64,000 nucleotides of DNA from NCBI RefSeq assembly GCF_040829825.1, contig NZ_JBFOLH010000001.1; one strand, given 5' to 3'. Below, in pieces: positions 43,352 through 53,200 of this stretch. The notes beneath the pieces are model-generated. The model was given only the letters and a program-made list of their open reading frames with translations, was not told where the DNA came from and searched no databases. This stretch comes from Leadbetterella sp040829825. Its GTDB lineage: Bacteria; Bacteroidota; Bacteroidia; Cytophagales; Spirosomataceae. The stretch's first letter is position 1. Every line of letters starts with the position of its first letter. A program made the position numbers and the translations under genes.

Positions 43352-45339
43352 ACCGATTACAATACGAAACCAGCCCTTACCTGCTTCAGCATAAAGACAA
43401 CCCGGTGCACTGGTATGCCTGGGGAAACGAGGCCCTGGAAGAAGCACGTACGAACGACAAGGTGATCCTGCTGAGCATAGGCTACTCGGCCTGTCACTGG
43501 TGCCACGTGATGGAGCACGAATGCTTTGAAGACCGGGAAGTGGCTGATTTTATGAATGCGCATTTTGTCAATATCAAGGTAGACCGGGAGGAGCGCCCCG
43601 ATATTGACCAGGTGTACATGGAAGCCCTGCAGAACATGGGTATCCGCGGGGGCTGGCCCCTGAATGTATTCCTGCTGCCGGGCGGTGAGCCTTTTTACGG
43701 CGGTACGTATTTCCCGAAGGGCCGCTGGATGGAGGTTATGGCCGGGGTGGTCCAGGTATTTCAACACCGGCGCGAAGAGGTGGAAGAGTCAGGTAGAAGC
43801 TTTGTTAATAGTCTAAATACACGGGACTCTGATAAGTATTTATTCGGTAAAACATCAGATAGTTCATTATATACGAAAGAAGAGCTGAGCATTATCAGCG
43901 AAAAGCTGGCCAAAGATTTTGATGCGGAAGACGGGGGCATGCAGCGCGCACCGAAATTCCCGATGCCGGCACTGTGGAATATGATCCGGCGCCTGGCCGG
44001 GCTTACCGGTGATCCGTACCTGCAGGAGCACCTGGAATTTACGCTGGGGCGCATGGTGCTGGGTGGCCTGTTTGATCATGTGGGCGGCGGGTGGACGCGC
44101 TATTCGGTAGACAGCTACTGGAAAGTGCCTCATTTTGAAAAAATGCTGTACGATAACGCACAGCTGATGAGCCTTTACGCCGCCGCCGCGGCCCGTTCAG
44201 ACCCGCAGGGCCTGTACCGGTGGGCGGTTGACCTGACATACGCCTGGCTGCTTCGGGAGATGAACCGGCCCAAAGGGGGCTTTTTCTCGGCCCTGGATGC
44301 AGATTCGGAAGGAGAAGAAGGGAAATTTTATGTATGGACCCTGGATGAGACAGAGAAAGCGCTGGGAGCTGATGCCGCCCTGTTTACCGGTGAATACGGT
44401 ATAGTAAAAGAGGGGAACTGGGAAAACGGGAACAACATCCTGCACCTGGAGCATCTGCCTGCACAATGGGATAAAATAAGGGAATCGCACGAAAAATTGC
44501 TGGAAGCAAGGCAGAAAAGAGTGTCTCCCGGCCTGGATAATAAAGTGCTGACCTCCTGGAATGCCCTGATGATCTCGGGGTTGGCAGAGCGCAGCAGAAC
44601 GTGGGGCGGCGACTATACCCTTGCCAGTGAAAAGCTGGCCTATCTCAACCGGAACCTCACTTTCTCCTGCCGGAACGAAGACGGCGATACTGCCCTGGGG
44701 GTTTTCCACCAGGCGGGTGAAAGAAAGATACCGGGTTTTCTCGACGATTATGCTGCATTGATACAGGCCAATACCGATATGTATTCGCTCAGCCTGGAAG
44801 AGCATTACCTGGAAACGGCAGAACAGCTGTGCTGGTATGTGCTGGCCAATTTTTACGACCCGGATGAGGGGCTTTTTTACTATACCGATGTAGAGGCCGA
44901 GAAGCTGATCTCGCGCAAAAAAGAGCTGTTTGACAACGTGATCCCTTCTTCGAACTCCATGATGGCCAAAAGCCTGTATTTTGCGGGCAGGTACACCGGC
45001 CGGACCAGCTATACCGAAATTGCCCGGCAGATGTTTGCCCGCCTGAAACCCCTGACCCTGCAGGACCCGCAATGGCTGGGCAATTGGGTAGACCTGGGCC
45101 TCCTGCTGAGTGCCAAGCAGGTAGAGGTGGTGGTCACCGGGCCCGATTACCGGGAGTGGGTCCGGGCATTGCAGAAGCAGGGAACCTCAGCGGCCACCCT
45201 GTACTTTGGTGCTGATAATGCAAGCTCCCTGCCCGTATTTGAGAACCGGTTTACCGGGAAAAACACGGTGTATATCTGTGAAGATTATAGCTGCAGGAGG
45301 CCTGTTTTCACCCTGGAAGAAGCCCTGGCCGGTGAATAA
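43348..45339 (+). CDS. SSP411/YyaL-type thioredoxin-domain protein (DUF255)
   Basis: 663 residues. The N-terminal thioredoxin-like DUF255 domain (about 1-165) begins NRLQYETSPYLLQHKDNPVH and has the SACHWCHVMEHE motif (CxxC), RPDIDQVYM and GGWPLNVFLLPGG. The rest resembles an (alpha/alpha)6 glycosidase/epimerase barrel (FDHVGGGWTRYSVD, FFSALDADSEGEEGKFYVW, VLTSWNALMISGLA). The family is widespread, its reaction unproven; the CxxC may be redox-active and the barrel may handle a sugar. There is no signal peptide. Translation is coupled to the upstream exported protein by a 4-bp overlap. Confidence 0.92.
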   Translation: MNRLQYETSPYLLQHKDNPVHWYAWGNEALEEARTNDKVILLSIGYSACHWCHVMEHECFEDREVADFMNAHFVNIKVDREERPDIDQVYMEALQNMGIRGGWPLNVFLLPGGEPFYGGTYFPKGRWMEVMAGVVQVFQHRREEVEESGRSFVNSLNTRDSDKYLFGKTSDSSLYTKEELSIISEKLAKDFDAEDGGMQRAPKFPMPALWNMIRRLAGLTGDPYLQEHLEFTLGRMVLGGLFDHVGGGWTRYSVDSYWKVPHFEKMLYDNAQLMSLYAAAAARSDPQGLYRWAVDLTYAWLLREMNRPKGGFFSALDADSEGEEGKFYVWTLDETEKALGADAALFTGEYGIVKEGNWENGNNILHLEHLPAQWDKIRESHEKLLEARQKRVSPGLDNKVLTSWNALMISGLAERSRTWGGDYTLASEKLAYLNRNLTFSCRNEDGDTALGVFHQAGERKIPGFLDDYAALIQANTDMYSLSLEEHYLETAEQLCWYVLANFYDPDEGLFYYTDVEAEKLISRKKELFDNVIPSSNSMMAKSLYFAGRYTGRTSYTEIARQMFARLKPLTLQDPQWLGNWVDLGLLLSAKQVEVVVTGPDYREWVRALQKQGTSAATLYFGADNASSLPVFENRFTGKNTVYICEDYSCRRPVFTLEEALAGE

Positions 45340-45732
45340 GGAATACGATGTGCCGGGGCGGCAGATCTGTTCTTGGAACAGTCGATTGCTTCGCAAATAA
45401 AAATCAATCCGGTAATAATGCGAATATATTTGTAGACTTATACAATTATCTATTTATTGAAATTCCAATAAAAAAGAAGCTATTGAATTTTAATTTACGG
45501 ATAATAACAATTTGAGTCTCTTAAGCCAATATAAATATTTTTCTTTTCTACTTTTTTGAAAAAGTAGAGCAAAAACATAGGTTTTAGAATAACCTCTTTC
45601 GCCGACTCCGTCAGGCTCAAACGGTCTCTAAAACCTGAATAAGGAACAATTCAGTATGTAACTCGCCCCGATGATATTCATTATATCATGGGTTTAAAAG
45701 TTATACCTCTTTTAAGCCCAATATGGTGCCAA
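45340..45732. repeat. Spacer with structured repeats between SSP411-like gene and OsmC
   Basis: 393 bp without an ORF. It contains CTACTTTTT/AAAAAGTAG (45548-45567, a 9-bp stem with a 2-nt loop) and AGGTTTTAG/CTAAAACCT (45579-45587 with 45628-45636). GGGTTTAAAAG/CTTTTAAGCCC (45690-45719, one G-T pair) lies directly before the OsmC stop codon. The first two together resemble another dispersed Bacteroidota repeat, and the last could terminate the OsmC transcript. Confidence 0.65.
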
Positions 45733-46155
45733 TTACGCGATAATCTCGTAACTGTGCGTGATTTCGGCAGAAGGCCTGAGCTGGGCCGTGGCCGAGCAGT
45801 ATTTCTCCATAGAGAGCGCAATGGCCTTTTCTACCCTGGCTGGATCAAGCGCGCCGTACAATTTATAGTGAATATTGATTTTCTTAAACGGCTTCATTTC
45901 CGTACCCTCTATCTGCTCTCTATCGCCGGTCACCTCAATTTTAAGGTCGTTGAGGGGCTGACGCTGCTTTTTCAGGATCAGGATCAGGTCAATGGAGGTG
46001 CAGCCGCCCAGTCCCATCAGCAGGAGCTCCATGGGGCGTACACCTGCGTTTTTTCCGCCGATATCTTCGGCCGCATCGATGTTCACTACTACAGGCGACA
46101 TCCCTTTTCCCTGCATATGGAAGGCGTCGTCTACTCTGTCCAGTTCAATTTTCAT
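45733..46155 (-). CDS. OsmC/Ohr-family protein
   Basis: 140 residues. The two conserved cysteines of the family lie in LLMGLGGCTSIDLI and MEKYCSATAQL, with the Arg/Glu-containing NAGVRPMELLL before the first. OsmC proteins are small cytoplasmic thiol peroxidases that reduce organic hydroperoxides; the YhfA subgroup, closest in layout, has no proven substrate. It is downstream of the metal cluster on the same strand but separated by a 204-bp R1 repeat element. Confidence 0.92.
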   Translation of the reverse strand: MKIELDRVDDAFHMQGKGMSPVVVNIDAAEDIGGKNAGVRPMELLLMGLGGCTSIDLILILKKQRQPLNDLKIEVTGDREQIEGTEMKPFKKINIHYKLYGALDPARVEKAIALSMEKYCSATAQLRPSAEITHSYEIIA

Positions 46156-46180
46156 TGTTTATTTATTTTGTTTGGGTTTT

Positions 46181-46384
46181 GGTTCTCGACTTCGCTCGAA
46201 CTGACAGGAAGAACTAGCACTTGCTGACAGGAAGAACTAGCACTTGCTGACAGGAAGAACTAGCACTTGTTGACACAAAGAACTAGCACTTGCTGACAGA
46301 GTAAATGGCACTTACCAACAGGAAGAACCAGCACTTGCTGACAGAAGCAAATGGCACTTGTCAGTTCGAGCGAAGTCGAGAACC
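46181..46384. repeat. Palindromic repeat (family R1) enclosing a 22-23-bp tandem array
   Basis: Arms 46181-46206 and 46359-46384 are perfect 26-bp inverted repeats, identical in sequence to those at 2559-2625. Between them lie six tandem units (starting 46207, 46230, 46253, 46276, 46299, 46321) of the type GGAAGAACTAGCACTTGC plus TGACA, diverging towards the right. Each unit repeats the arm end (CTGACA) and loop edge (CACTTG). Confidence 0.95.
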
Positions 46385-46403
46385 GAAGCCCAAATTTAAT
46401 AAA

Positions 46404-46754
46404 TTAATCCTTATGGGCCTTCGCTGTTTTCTGGCAACATCCCGGAAGCGCATCGTGCGCTTTCTGATCGGCCACCATTTCGTCGGCATCGTACCCGATC
46501 TTCGTGATTTTTTCTTTCAGCTCGTCCTTGCTTACTTTTTTAGGATTGTAAACCACATTTACCGTATGGCTTTTGAGGTCTACGTTCACTTCCTGCACGC
46601 CCTTTTCTTTTCCGAGGTTAGATTCTACCGTTTTTTTGCACATGCCGCATTTAACCGATGAGGCAAAGCTGACCTCTGCTGTCTTTCCTTTCTGGGCAAA
46701 CGCTCCGAAGCTAAGGCCCAGAACAAGTGTTAAAACGCCGATTACATTTTTCAT
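46404..46754 (-). CDS. Heavy-metal-associated (HMA) domain protein, exported
   Basis: 116 residues with a signal peptide (about 1-20, GVLTLVLGLSFGAFAQKG). One HMA ferredoxin-like domain has the metal site VKCGMCKKTVE (CxxC), then the typical NVDLKSHTVNVVYNPKKVSK and KITKIGYDADE. A second Cys/His cluster at the end (HDALPGCCQKTAKAH) could add metal ligands. It is a probable periplasmic Cu(I)- or similar metal-binding protein. It follows the TonB receptor by 22 bp, on the same transcript as the HYC_CC_PP protein. Confidence 0.9.
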   Translation of the reverse strand: MKNVIGVLTLVLGLSFGAFAQKGKTAEVSFASSVKCGMCKKTVESNLGKEKGVQEVNVDLKSHTVNVVYNPKKVSKDELKEKITKIGYDADEMVADQKAHDALPGCCQKTAKAHKD

Positions 46755-46776
46755 AGGTATATTTAATTTAAGTTAT

Positions 46777-48978
46777 TTACTTGATTTTATAACGGAAACC
46801 GGTGTATACGGTTGCCCCGGTGACCGGTCCCCAGATCTTACCTGCATCAAATTCCGGTCCGAAAGGCTGATCTGCGCTGATCACCGGGTTTTTCATGGTA
46901 AAGCCGGTGAGGTTTTCACCGCCCAGGTACACTTCCAGCTTGGGGTAATTCCGCGAAATCTGCCCGTTGATATTCATGTATGTCGGGGCATATTGAGATT
47001 GCATTTCTGCATAGCTCATTTTATCGCTTACGGCATGGCCCACGGGTATCCGCTGCCGTCCGTTTACGTGCAGGGTAGCATCAATTTTCCATTTTTCGTA
47101 CGGGAAGCTGTAGGCTGCATTCACCAGCAGCCGGTCCTGCGGCAGGAACATCTTGTCCATCAGCACCTTTTCGCCCATAGGCTTGCCCACGGTTTGCTTA
47201 TTGTTGACATACCGGTAACCCATTTTGAATTCCCAGCGGTTTACCGGGCCGTAATTCAGCTCTATCAGTGCGCTGTTGGTACGTGATTTTCCCTGAAGAT
47301 TATAAAAGTACAGGTATCCGTCGTGTTCCATGTCTACAATCATCTGGTTTTCAAAGCGGGTGTGGTAGAACTCGCCCGACAGCGACAGGTTGGGCAGGAA
47401 ATCGATCACATAGCTTCCGCCAAATGTCCAGGAAACTTCGGGCCTGAGCTCTTCCAGGATACGGACCGTCCGGCTGCTGACCAGCAATCCGTAGCCTTCG
47501 GCAAACGGGTTGGGTACCCGGTAGCCTTTGCCGGCTGAGAGCCTGAGGGTATGACGCGGGGCCAGCTTTTGCATAATATGGATACGGGGAAGAAAGAAAT
47601 TGCCGTAAAGATTGTGAAAATCATTTCTCAGTCCCACAAGGATGCTGGTCTTATCGGTACTTTTATAGTTATACTCGAAGAAAACACCCGGAACTACTTC
47701 ATTTCTATCCAGGTAGATGCTGCCGTATTGCTCATCAAATACGTCGTTGACAAAGCTTGCCCCCGTTTTATAGGTATGATTGGTATTTCCGAAAATGTCC
47801 TGGTAGATCAGGTTGCTGTAGAGCGTGGTCTGCTTTCCGAGGTAAGGTGTTTTCCCGAATGAAGATTCCGAATCGTGTATCGTTCCGTTCAGGATAAGGC
47901 CAAGCCCGCGGTAAGGTGCTTCCGGGAACAGGAGCGCTGTTTTGGAAAATACCTCATAGCGCTGCGTATGGTTCACGAAACCGTACAGGCCGGGTGTTGC
48001 GGCATTGCTTTTGAAGCCTGTTTGTCCTCCTGCCCGGTTTTCGGAGAGGAAACGGCCACCGAACTGGGCCATCATGCGCTCGCCGCCGTATTTCCAGCGG
48101 TTGAACAGGTTGACCTGGTGGTATTTTGGCAGGTCACGGAAGCCGTCGTCGTTGCGGTCGATCTCCGATTTCAACAGGGAGCCGTGCGTCAGGAGGGCGT
48201 AAGACCACTTTTCGTTTTTCAGCTTCCGGGCGATATTGAGGTTGGCCTCTGCCCTGCCGAAGTTGTTAAAATACATGTTGACCAGCATTTTTTCGGGCAG
48301 ATCCGGTTTTTTCAGCTCTACATTAACCTGTCCTACCATGTTATCGGCACCGGTAACTACCGAGCCCACTCCTTTGCCGATGTCGATCGACTGGATCCAG
48401 GTACCGGGAATATAGTTCATGCCGAAGGTCTGGCCCAGTCCGCGGATGGCCGGGATGTTTTCCAGGGTGGTTTGCACATACGAGCCGCTCATGCCCAGCA
48501 GCTGGATCTGCCGTGAGCCCGTTACGGCGTCGGTATTGCCCACACTGATGGAGGCATTGGTTTCAAAACTTTCCGAAAGGTTACAGCAGGCGGCTTTTAC
48601 GAGCTCTTTTGAGCTGATGATCTGCGTATGGATCGGCGACATTTTATCGAGCGTGGTTCCGGAAGTTTTTACCACCACTTCATCGAGATCTGTGCTGCTT
48701 TCTTTGAGGAATACGGCATAGAAACGGTCTTCGGTCACATACAGGGTATCGGGTTTAAAGCCGATGAAGCTAAAGGCCAGCCGGTCTTCTGAGGGGATCC
48801 GGGCAATGGTAAACATGCCGTTTTCATCGGTCATTACGGCGGTTACCGGTTTGCCTACCCACGAAACCGTGGCGCCGGCAATGGCGGAGTTGGCGTTATC
48901 GGCCACTTTGCCCTTTACATCCTGTGAAAAGGCAGCTGATGTATATAATGAGAATAATACTATGATCAGTCGGTTCAT
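46777..48978 (-). CDS. TonB-dependent receptor, probably for a metal or metal complex
   Basis: 733 residues. A signal peptide (to about 18) is followed by a carboxypeptidase-regulatory-like domain (DVKGKVADNANSAIAGATVS), the plug (about 110-225: TQIISSKELVKAACCNLSES, GMSGSYVQTTLENIPAI) and a 22-strand barrel ending GATVYTGFRYKIK. The Cys pair in the plug (AACCNLSE) is seen in receptors linked to HMA proteins. Its neighbours, an HMA protein 22 bp downstream and a Cys-rich HYC_CC_PP protein 48 bp upstream, point to heavy-metal (perhaps copper) traffic across the outer membrane. The direction and substrate are inferred. Confidence 0.9.
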   Translation of the reverse strand: MNRLIIVLFSLYTSAAFSQDVKGKVADNANSAIAGATVSWVGKPVTAVMTDENGMFTIARIPSEDRLAFSFIGFKPDTLYVTEDRFYAVFLKESSTDLDEVVVKTSGTTLDKMSPIHTQIISSKELVKAACCNLSESFETNASISVGNTDAVTGSRQIQLLGMSGSYVQTTLENIPAIRGLGQTFGMNYIPGTWIQSIDIGKGVGSVVTGADNMVGQVNVELKKPDLPEKMLVNMYFNNFGRAEANLNIARKLKNEKWSYALLTHGSLLKSEIDRNDDGFRDLPKYHQVNLFNRWKYGGERMMAQFGGRFLSENRAGGQTGFKSNAATPGLYGFVNHTQRYEVFSKTALLFPEAPYRGLGLILNGTIHDSESSFGKTPYLGKQTTLYSNLIYQDIFGNTNHTYKTGASFVNDVFDEQYGSIYLDRNEVVPGVFFEYNYKSTDKTSILVGLRNDFHNLYGNFFLPRIHIMQKLAPRHTLRLSAGKGYRVPNPFAEGYGLLVSSRTVRILEELRPEVSWTFGGSYVIDFLPNLSLSGEFYHTRFENQMIVDMEHDGYLYFYNLQGKSRTNSALIELNYGPVNRWEFKMGYRYVNNKQTVGKPMGEKVLMDKMFLPQDRLLVNAAYSFPYEKWKIDATLHVNGRQRIPVGHAVSDKMSYAEMQSQYAPTYMNINGQISRNYPKLEVYLGGENLTGFTMKNPVISADQPFGPEFDAGKIWGPVTGATVYTGFRYKIK

Positions 48979-49026
48979 ATAAATAGAAAATTACGGATAA
49001 AAAGAAAATAACTTTTTACCGCAATC

Positions 49027-49446
49027 TCAGATAATGAACTGCTCATTCAGAAGATACAGGGGAAGTAAACGGGGCGGTGATGAATCACCGTGGGAAAAAG
49101 CCGGTTCTTCGGCCAGCGTTTCGGTTACCGGTTCAAAAGTAAATGCAGGAACTACCGGCTCTTCGGCTACCAGGAAAGTATATGCCGGGCCGAAATTCTG
49201 CTGAACGGCGGTGTTGGCTTTATTTACTTTCAGGGTGATCTCACAGCAGCTTCCCTTTTTCAGGGTGGCATGCTGCTGCAAAGGCGGGGTTTGGGTAGCT
49301 TCACCAAAACAGGACTCTACGTCAAACGACAGCTTTTTGATTTTTGTAATGGTACACAGGTGTTCAAACCAGGCAAAAGAGTGCGAACTTACCAGGACGG
49401 TAAGCGCCAGAGAAATTGCCAGTGTTTTTTTGAACATTTTCGCCAT
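49027..49446 (-). CDS. HYC_CC_PP family protein
   Basis: 139 residues with a signal peptide (about 1-24, ending SFA). The motifs that name the family are visible: a His-x-Cys element (EHLCTITK, about 29-36), a Cys-Cys pair (KKGSCCEITLKV, near residue 67) and a Pro-Pro near the end (GDSSPPRLLPLYLLNEQFII). The family is typical of Bacteroidota and is found with metal-transport genes; metal binding by the Cys and His is likely but unproven. First gene of the three-gene metal cluster. The ATG at 49437 would give three residues less. Confidence 0.85.
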   Translation of the reverse strand: MAKMFKKTLAISLALTVLVSSHSFAWFEHLCTITKIKKLSFDVESCFGEATQTPPLQQHATLKKGSCCEITLKVNKANTAVQQNFGPAYTFLVAEEPVVPAFTFEPVTETLAEEPAFSHGDSSPPRLLPLYLLNEQFII

Positions 49447-49535
49447 TATGACATACTAACGAAATTTCGGGAAAAATAATTCACCGGCTTCATTTTTTAT
49501 GAGAGAGCAGGTGATCGGGTACCGCTATTCTTTCG

Positions 49536-50012
49536 TTAATTCGCAGCGCCTGCCGGCTCATAGGCCGTTTCATTTTTAATTTCCCCCATCACAAAAATAG
49601 ATTGTGTAGAACCGATGTTCTCCAGCCCGGCCAGCTTATTCATGATAAACGACTGGTATTCGCGCATGTCGCCTACCACTACTTTGATCAGGAAGTCGTA
49701 ATCGCCGGAAATATTGAGGCATTCCACCACCTCGGGCATAGCTATTATTGCTTTTACGAACCGGGCTCCTGCCTCGCGGGCGTGCTCTTTCAGCCGGATG
49801 TTACACAATACCATGAGGTCTTTGCCTATTTTCTCACGGTCTACCAGGGCCACGTATTTTTTGATCGCTCCTTCGTTTTCCAGTCGCCGGATGCGTTCAT
49901 AAACCGGTGTGGCGGAAAGATTGAGCCTTCCGGCCAGTTCTTTGGTGGTCAGCTTGGCATCCTGCTGAAGGTAGCGCAGGATGTCGCGGTCGGTGTCGTC
50001 CAGTTTTATCAT
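49536..50012 (-). CDS. Lrp/AsnC-family transcriptional regulator
   Basis: 158 residues, the family length. The N-terminal winged HTH (LDDTDRDILRYLQQDAKLTT, KELAGRLNLSATPVYERIRR) is followed by the RAM/Lrp ligand-binding domain (about 70-145: VALVDREKIGKDLMVLCNIR, PEVVECLNISGDYDFLIKVV). Members form octamers and respond to amino acids. It is divergent from metH, sharing a 211-bp AT-rich promoter region, so control of methionine synthesis is conceivable but not shown. Confidence 0.94.
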   Translation of the reverse strand: MIKLDDTDRDILRYLQQDAKLTTKELAGRLNLSATPVYERIRRLENEGAIKKYVALVDREKIGKDLMVLCNIRLKEHAREAGARFVKAIIAMPEVVECLNISGDYDFLIKVVVGDMREYQSFIMNKLAGLENIGSTQSIFVMGEIKNETAYEPAGAAN

Positions 50013-50098
50013 AATTGTATCGTACAGGATATACCCGTTTGGGCCTGATCAGCGCCGGTTTTAAAAGATATTTTAGCTTTGATCATTATATTGTGTTG

Positions 50099-50106
50099 CA
50101 AAATTA
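50099..50106 (-). promoter_or_regulatory. -7 box of the Lrp-regulator promoter
   Basis: TAATTTTG followed by CAAC on the minus strand, 86 bp before the ATG. No clear TTG at -33. Confidence 0.5.
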
Positions 50107-50189
50107 GAAAATAAATCAAAAATATTGTATTTTTTTAGATAAATTATCTGTTTGTTGTTGAAATGACTTATATTTTTATCTTTTCATAG

Positions 50190-50197
50190 TATATTTG
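50190..50197 (+). promoter_or_regulatory. -7 box of the metH promoter
   Basis: TATATTTG followed by AAG, 26 bp before the metH ATG. The short leader leaves no room for a cobalamin or SAM riboswitch. Confidence 0.55.
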
Positions 50198-50223
50198 AAG
50201 TAAAAATTTACTTAGGGGCAGCT

Positions 50224-53200
50224 ATGTCGACTTTAAAAGAAGAGCTCGGGAAACGCATATTGATCTTAGACGGCGCCATGGGCACCATGATCCAGCGCTA
50301 TAAACTTACCGATGAAGATTACAGGGGAGAACGCTTTAAAGACTTCCCGCACGATATAAAAGGAAACAACGACCTGCTTTCGCTGACGCGGCCGGATGTC
50401 ATTCTGGCTATTCACAAAGAATACCTTGAAGCCGGTGCCGATATACTCGAAACCAATACGTTCAGCGGTACCTGGGTGGCTCAGGACGATTATCATATGG
50501 CCGGCCTGGTCTATGAAATTAACCTTGAAGGGGCCCGGCTGGCCCGGCAGGCCGCTGATGAATATACCCGTGCGCACCCGGAGAAGCCGCGGTTTGTGGC
50601 AGGTTCTATCGGACCCACGACTAAAATGGCGTCTCTTTCTCCTGATGTCAATAACCCGGGCTTCCGCGCCATTAGTTTTGATCAGCTTACCGATGCCTTC
50701 TCCACGCAGATCAATGCCCTGGTAGACGGCGGTGTAGATTGCCTGCTTATTGAGACCGTTACCGATACGCTGAACTGTAAGGCGGCTCTTTTTGCCGCCA
50801 ATACCATCATTGAGGAAAGAAAAGCGGCCAACCCGGACTTTGAAATGCCGGTGATGGTCTCCGGTACCATCACCGATCAGTCGGGCCGTACGCTTACAGG
50901 CCAGACTTCCGAGGCCTTTTATAACTCGGTTGCACATGGGGGGCTGCTTTCTATAGGCCTGAATTGTGCCCTGGGTGCAAAGGCCATGAAGCCTTACCTG
51001 GCCGAGCTGAGCCGGGTGGCGGATTGTTTTGTGAGCGTGTATCCCAATGCGGGCCTTCCCAATGAGATGGGGCAATACGACGAGTCGCCGGAGTATATGG
51101 CCGACCAGGTAAAAGAATTCCTGGAAGAAGGCTATGTGAATATCCTGGGCGGGTGCTGCGGTACCACGCCTGACCACATCCGGGCATTTGCTGAGCTGGC
51201 CAAAGGCTATGCACCGCGTAAACGCCCTGAAATAACTCCTTTCCTGCGGTTGAGCGGCCTTGAGCCCATGACACTGACCCCTGAGCTGGGTTTTGTGAAC
51301 GTGGGAGAAAGAACCAACGTGACCGGTTCGAAAAAGTTCCTGAGGCTGATCAAAAGCAGGAAATTCGATGACGCGCTCAGCGTGGCCCTTGACCAGGTGG
51401 AAGGCGGCGCCAACGTGATCGACGTTAACATGGATGAAGGCATGCTGGATGGCGTAGAAGCCATGACCACTTTCCTGAACCTGATGGCCTCCGAGCCGGA
51501 AATATCGCGGATCCCGGTGATGGTTGACTCCTCCAAATGGGAGATCATCGAAGCCGGCCTCAAATGTGTGCAGGGGAAAGGCATTGTGAACTCTATTTCG
51601 CTGAAATCAGGCGAAGAAGAGTTTATCCGCCAGGCCAAAACCGTGCGGAAGTACGGTGCAGCGGTGATTGTAATGGCCTTTGACGAAGACGGGCAGGCCG
51701 ACAATACCGCAAGGAGAATAGAAATAGCGAAGCGTTCGTACGATGTCCTGGTCAATAAGGTGGGTTTCCCACCCCAGGATATCATCTTTGACCTGAATAT
51801 CTTCCCGGTGGCTACCGGTATTGAAGAGCACCGGATCAACGCGGTGTCTTTCTTTGAAGCCACGAAATGGGTGCGCGGGAACCTGCCGCACACCCACGTC
51901 AGCGGCGGGGTGAGCAACGTGTCTTTTTCTTTCCGGGGAAATGACCGGGTGCGGGAGGCCATACATTCGGCCTTTTTATACCACGGCCGGCAGGCGGGTA
52001 TGGATATGGGCATTGTGAACCCGGCCATGCTGGAAGTATACGATGATATCCCGCAGGATCTCCTGAAAGCCGTGGAAGATGTGCTGCTAAACCGTACGGA
52101 TGATGCCACCGAGGTGCTCCTGGAGATGGCAGAAGGCCTGAAAGGAGAAGGAAAGACCGATGAAAAAGCCGTTCAGGAATGGCGGACCCTCCCGGTGGCT
52201 AAGCGTATTGAACATGCCCTGGTGAAGGGAATTGTGGAGTATATTGATGAGGATATCGAAGAGATCCGTCATCTTTTCCCCAGTCCGCTGCAGGTGATTG
52301 AAGGGCCGCTGATGGATGGAATGAATGTGGTGGGCGACCTGTTCGGCTCCGGGAAGATGTTTCTGCCCCAGGTGGTGAAGTCGGCCCGGGTAATGAAGAA
52401 GGCGGTGGCTTACCTCCTGCCCTTCCTGGAAGAAGAAAAGCTGAAGTCGGGGAATACCGCCCAAAATAACGGTAAGGTACTGATGGCCACGGTAAAAGGC
52501 GATGTGCACGATATCGGGAAGAACATTGTGGGCGTGGTGCTGGCCTGTAACAACTACGAGATCATTGACCTGGGTGTGATGGTTCCGGCCGAGAAGATCC
52601 TGGAAGAGGCCGAGAAGCATCGGGTAGATGCCATAGGCCTGAGCGGGCTCATTACGCCCTCGCTTGATGAAATGGTTTATGTGGCCAAAGAAATGCAGAA
52701 AAGAGGCATGGATATGCCCCTGCTTATTGGTGGAGCCACCACATCACGGGCGCATACGGCCGTGAAAATTGATACCTGCTTTGACGGTCCCGTGATCCAT
52801 GTGCTGGATGCCTCCAAATCGGTGCCGGTGGTGTCTAACCTGCTGAGTAAGGACCAGAGAGATCACTATATCCAGTCGGTGAAGCTGGACTACGCCAGGT
52901 TCAGGGAAGATTACCAGAAACGCCAGACCATTAAGACGTATATCCCGCTGAAAGAAGCACGGGAAAACAAGCTGAAAATCGACTGGGACAACTATGAGAT
53001 ACCGGTGCCAAAGTTCTTGGGAACAAAGTCTTATGAGAACTATAATTTAAAGGAGATAGTCAATTATTTTGACTGGACGCCCTTCTTCCAGGCCTGGGAC
53101 CTGCACGGGCATTACCCGAAGATCCTGAACGATGAAGTAGTAGGCACAGAGGCGCAGAGGCTCTTTGAAGACGGGAAGAAAATGCTGGAAACGGTGCTGG

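Noticed and set aside
43348..45339. Simple thioredoxin or disulfide isomerase call
   Set aside because: The CHWC motif sits in a DUF255 domain fused to a long (alpha/alpha)6-like part, which is the SSP411/YyaL family, and there is no signal peptide.
46207..46343. Tandem 22-23-bp units looking like a CRISPR array
   Set aside because: The units are contiguous with no unique spacers, and no cas gene is in the window. They are a minisatellite inside a palindrome.
50098..50223. Cobalamin or SAM riboswitch before metH
   Set aside because: The -7 box lies only 26 bp before the ATG and the AT-rich spacer lacks any riboswitch core.
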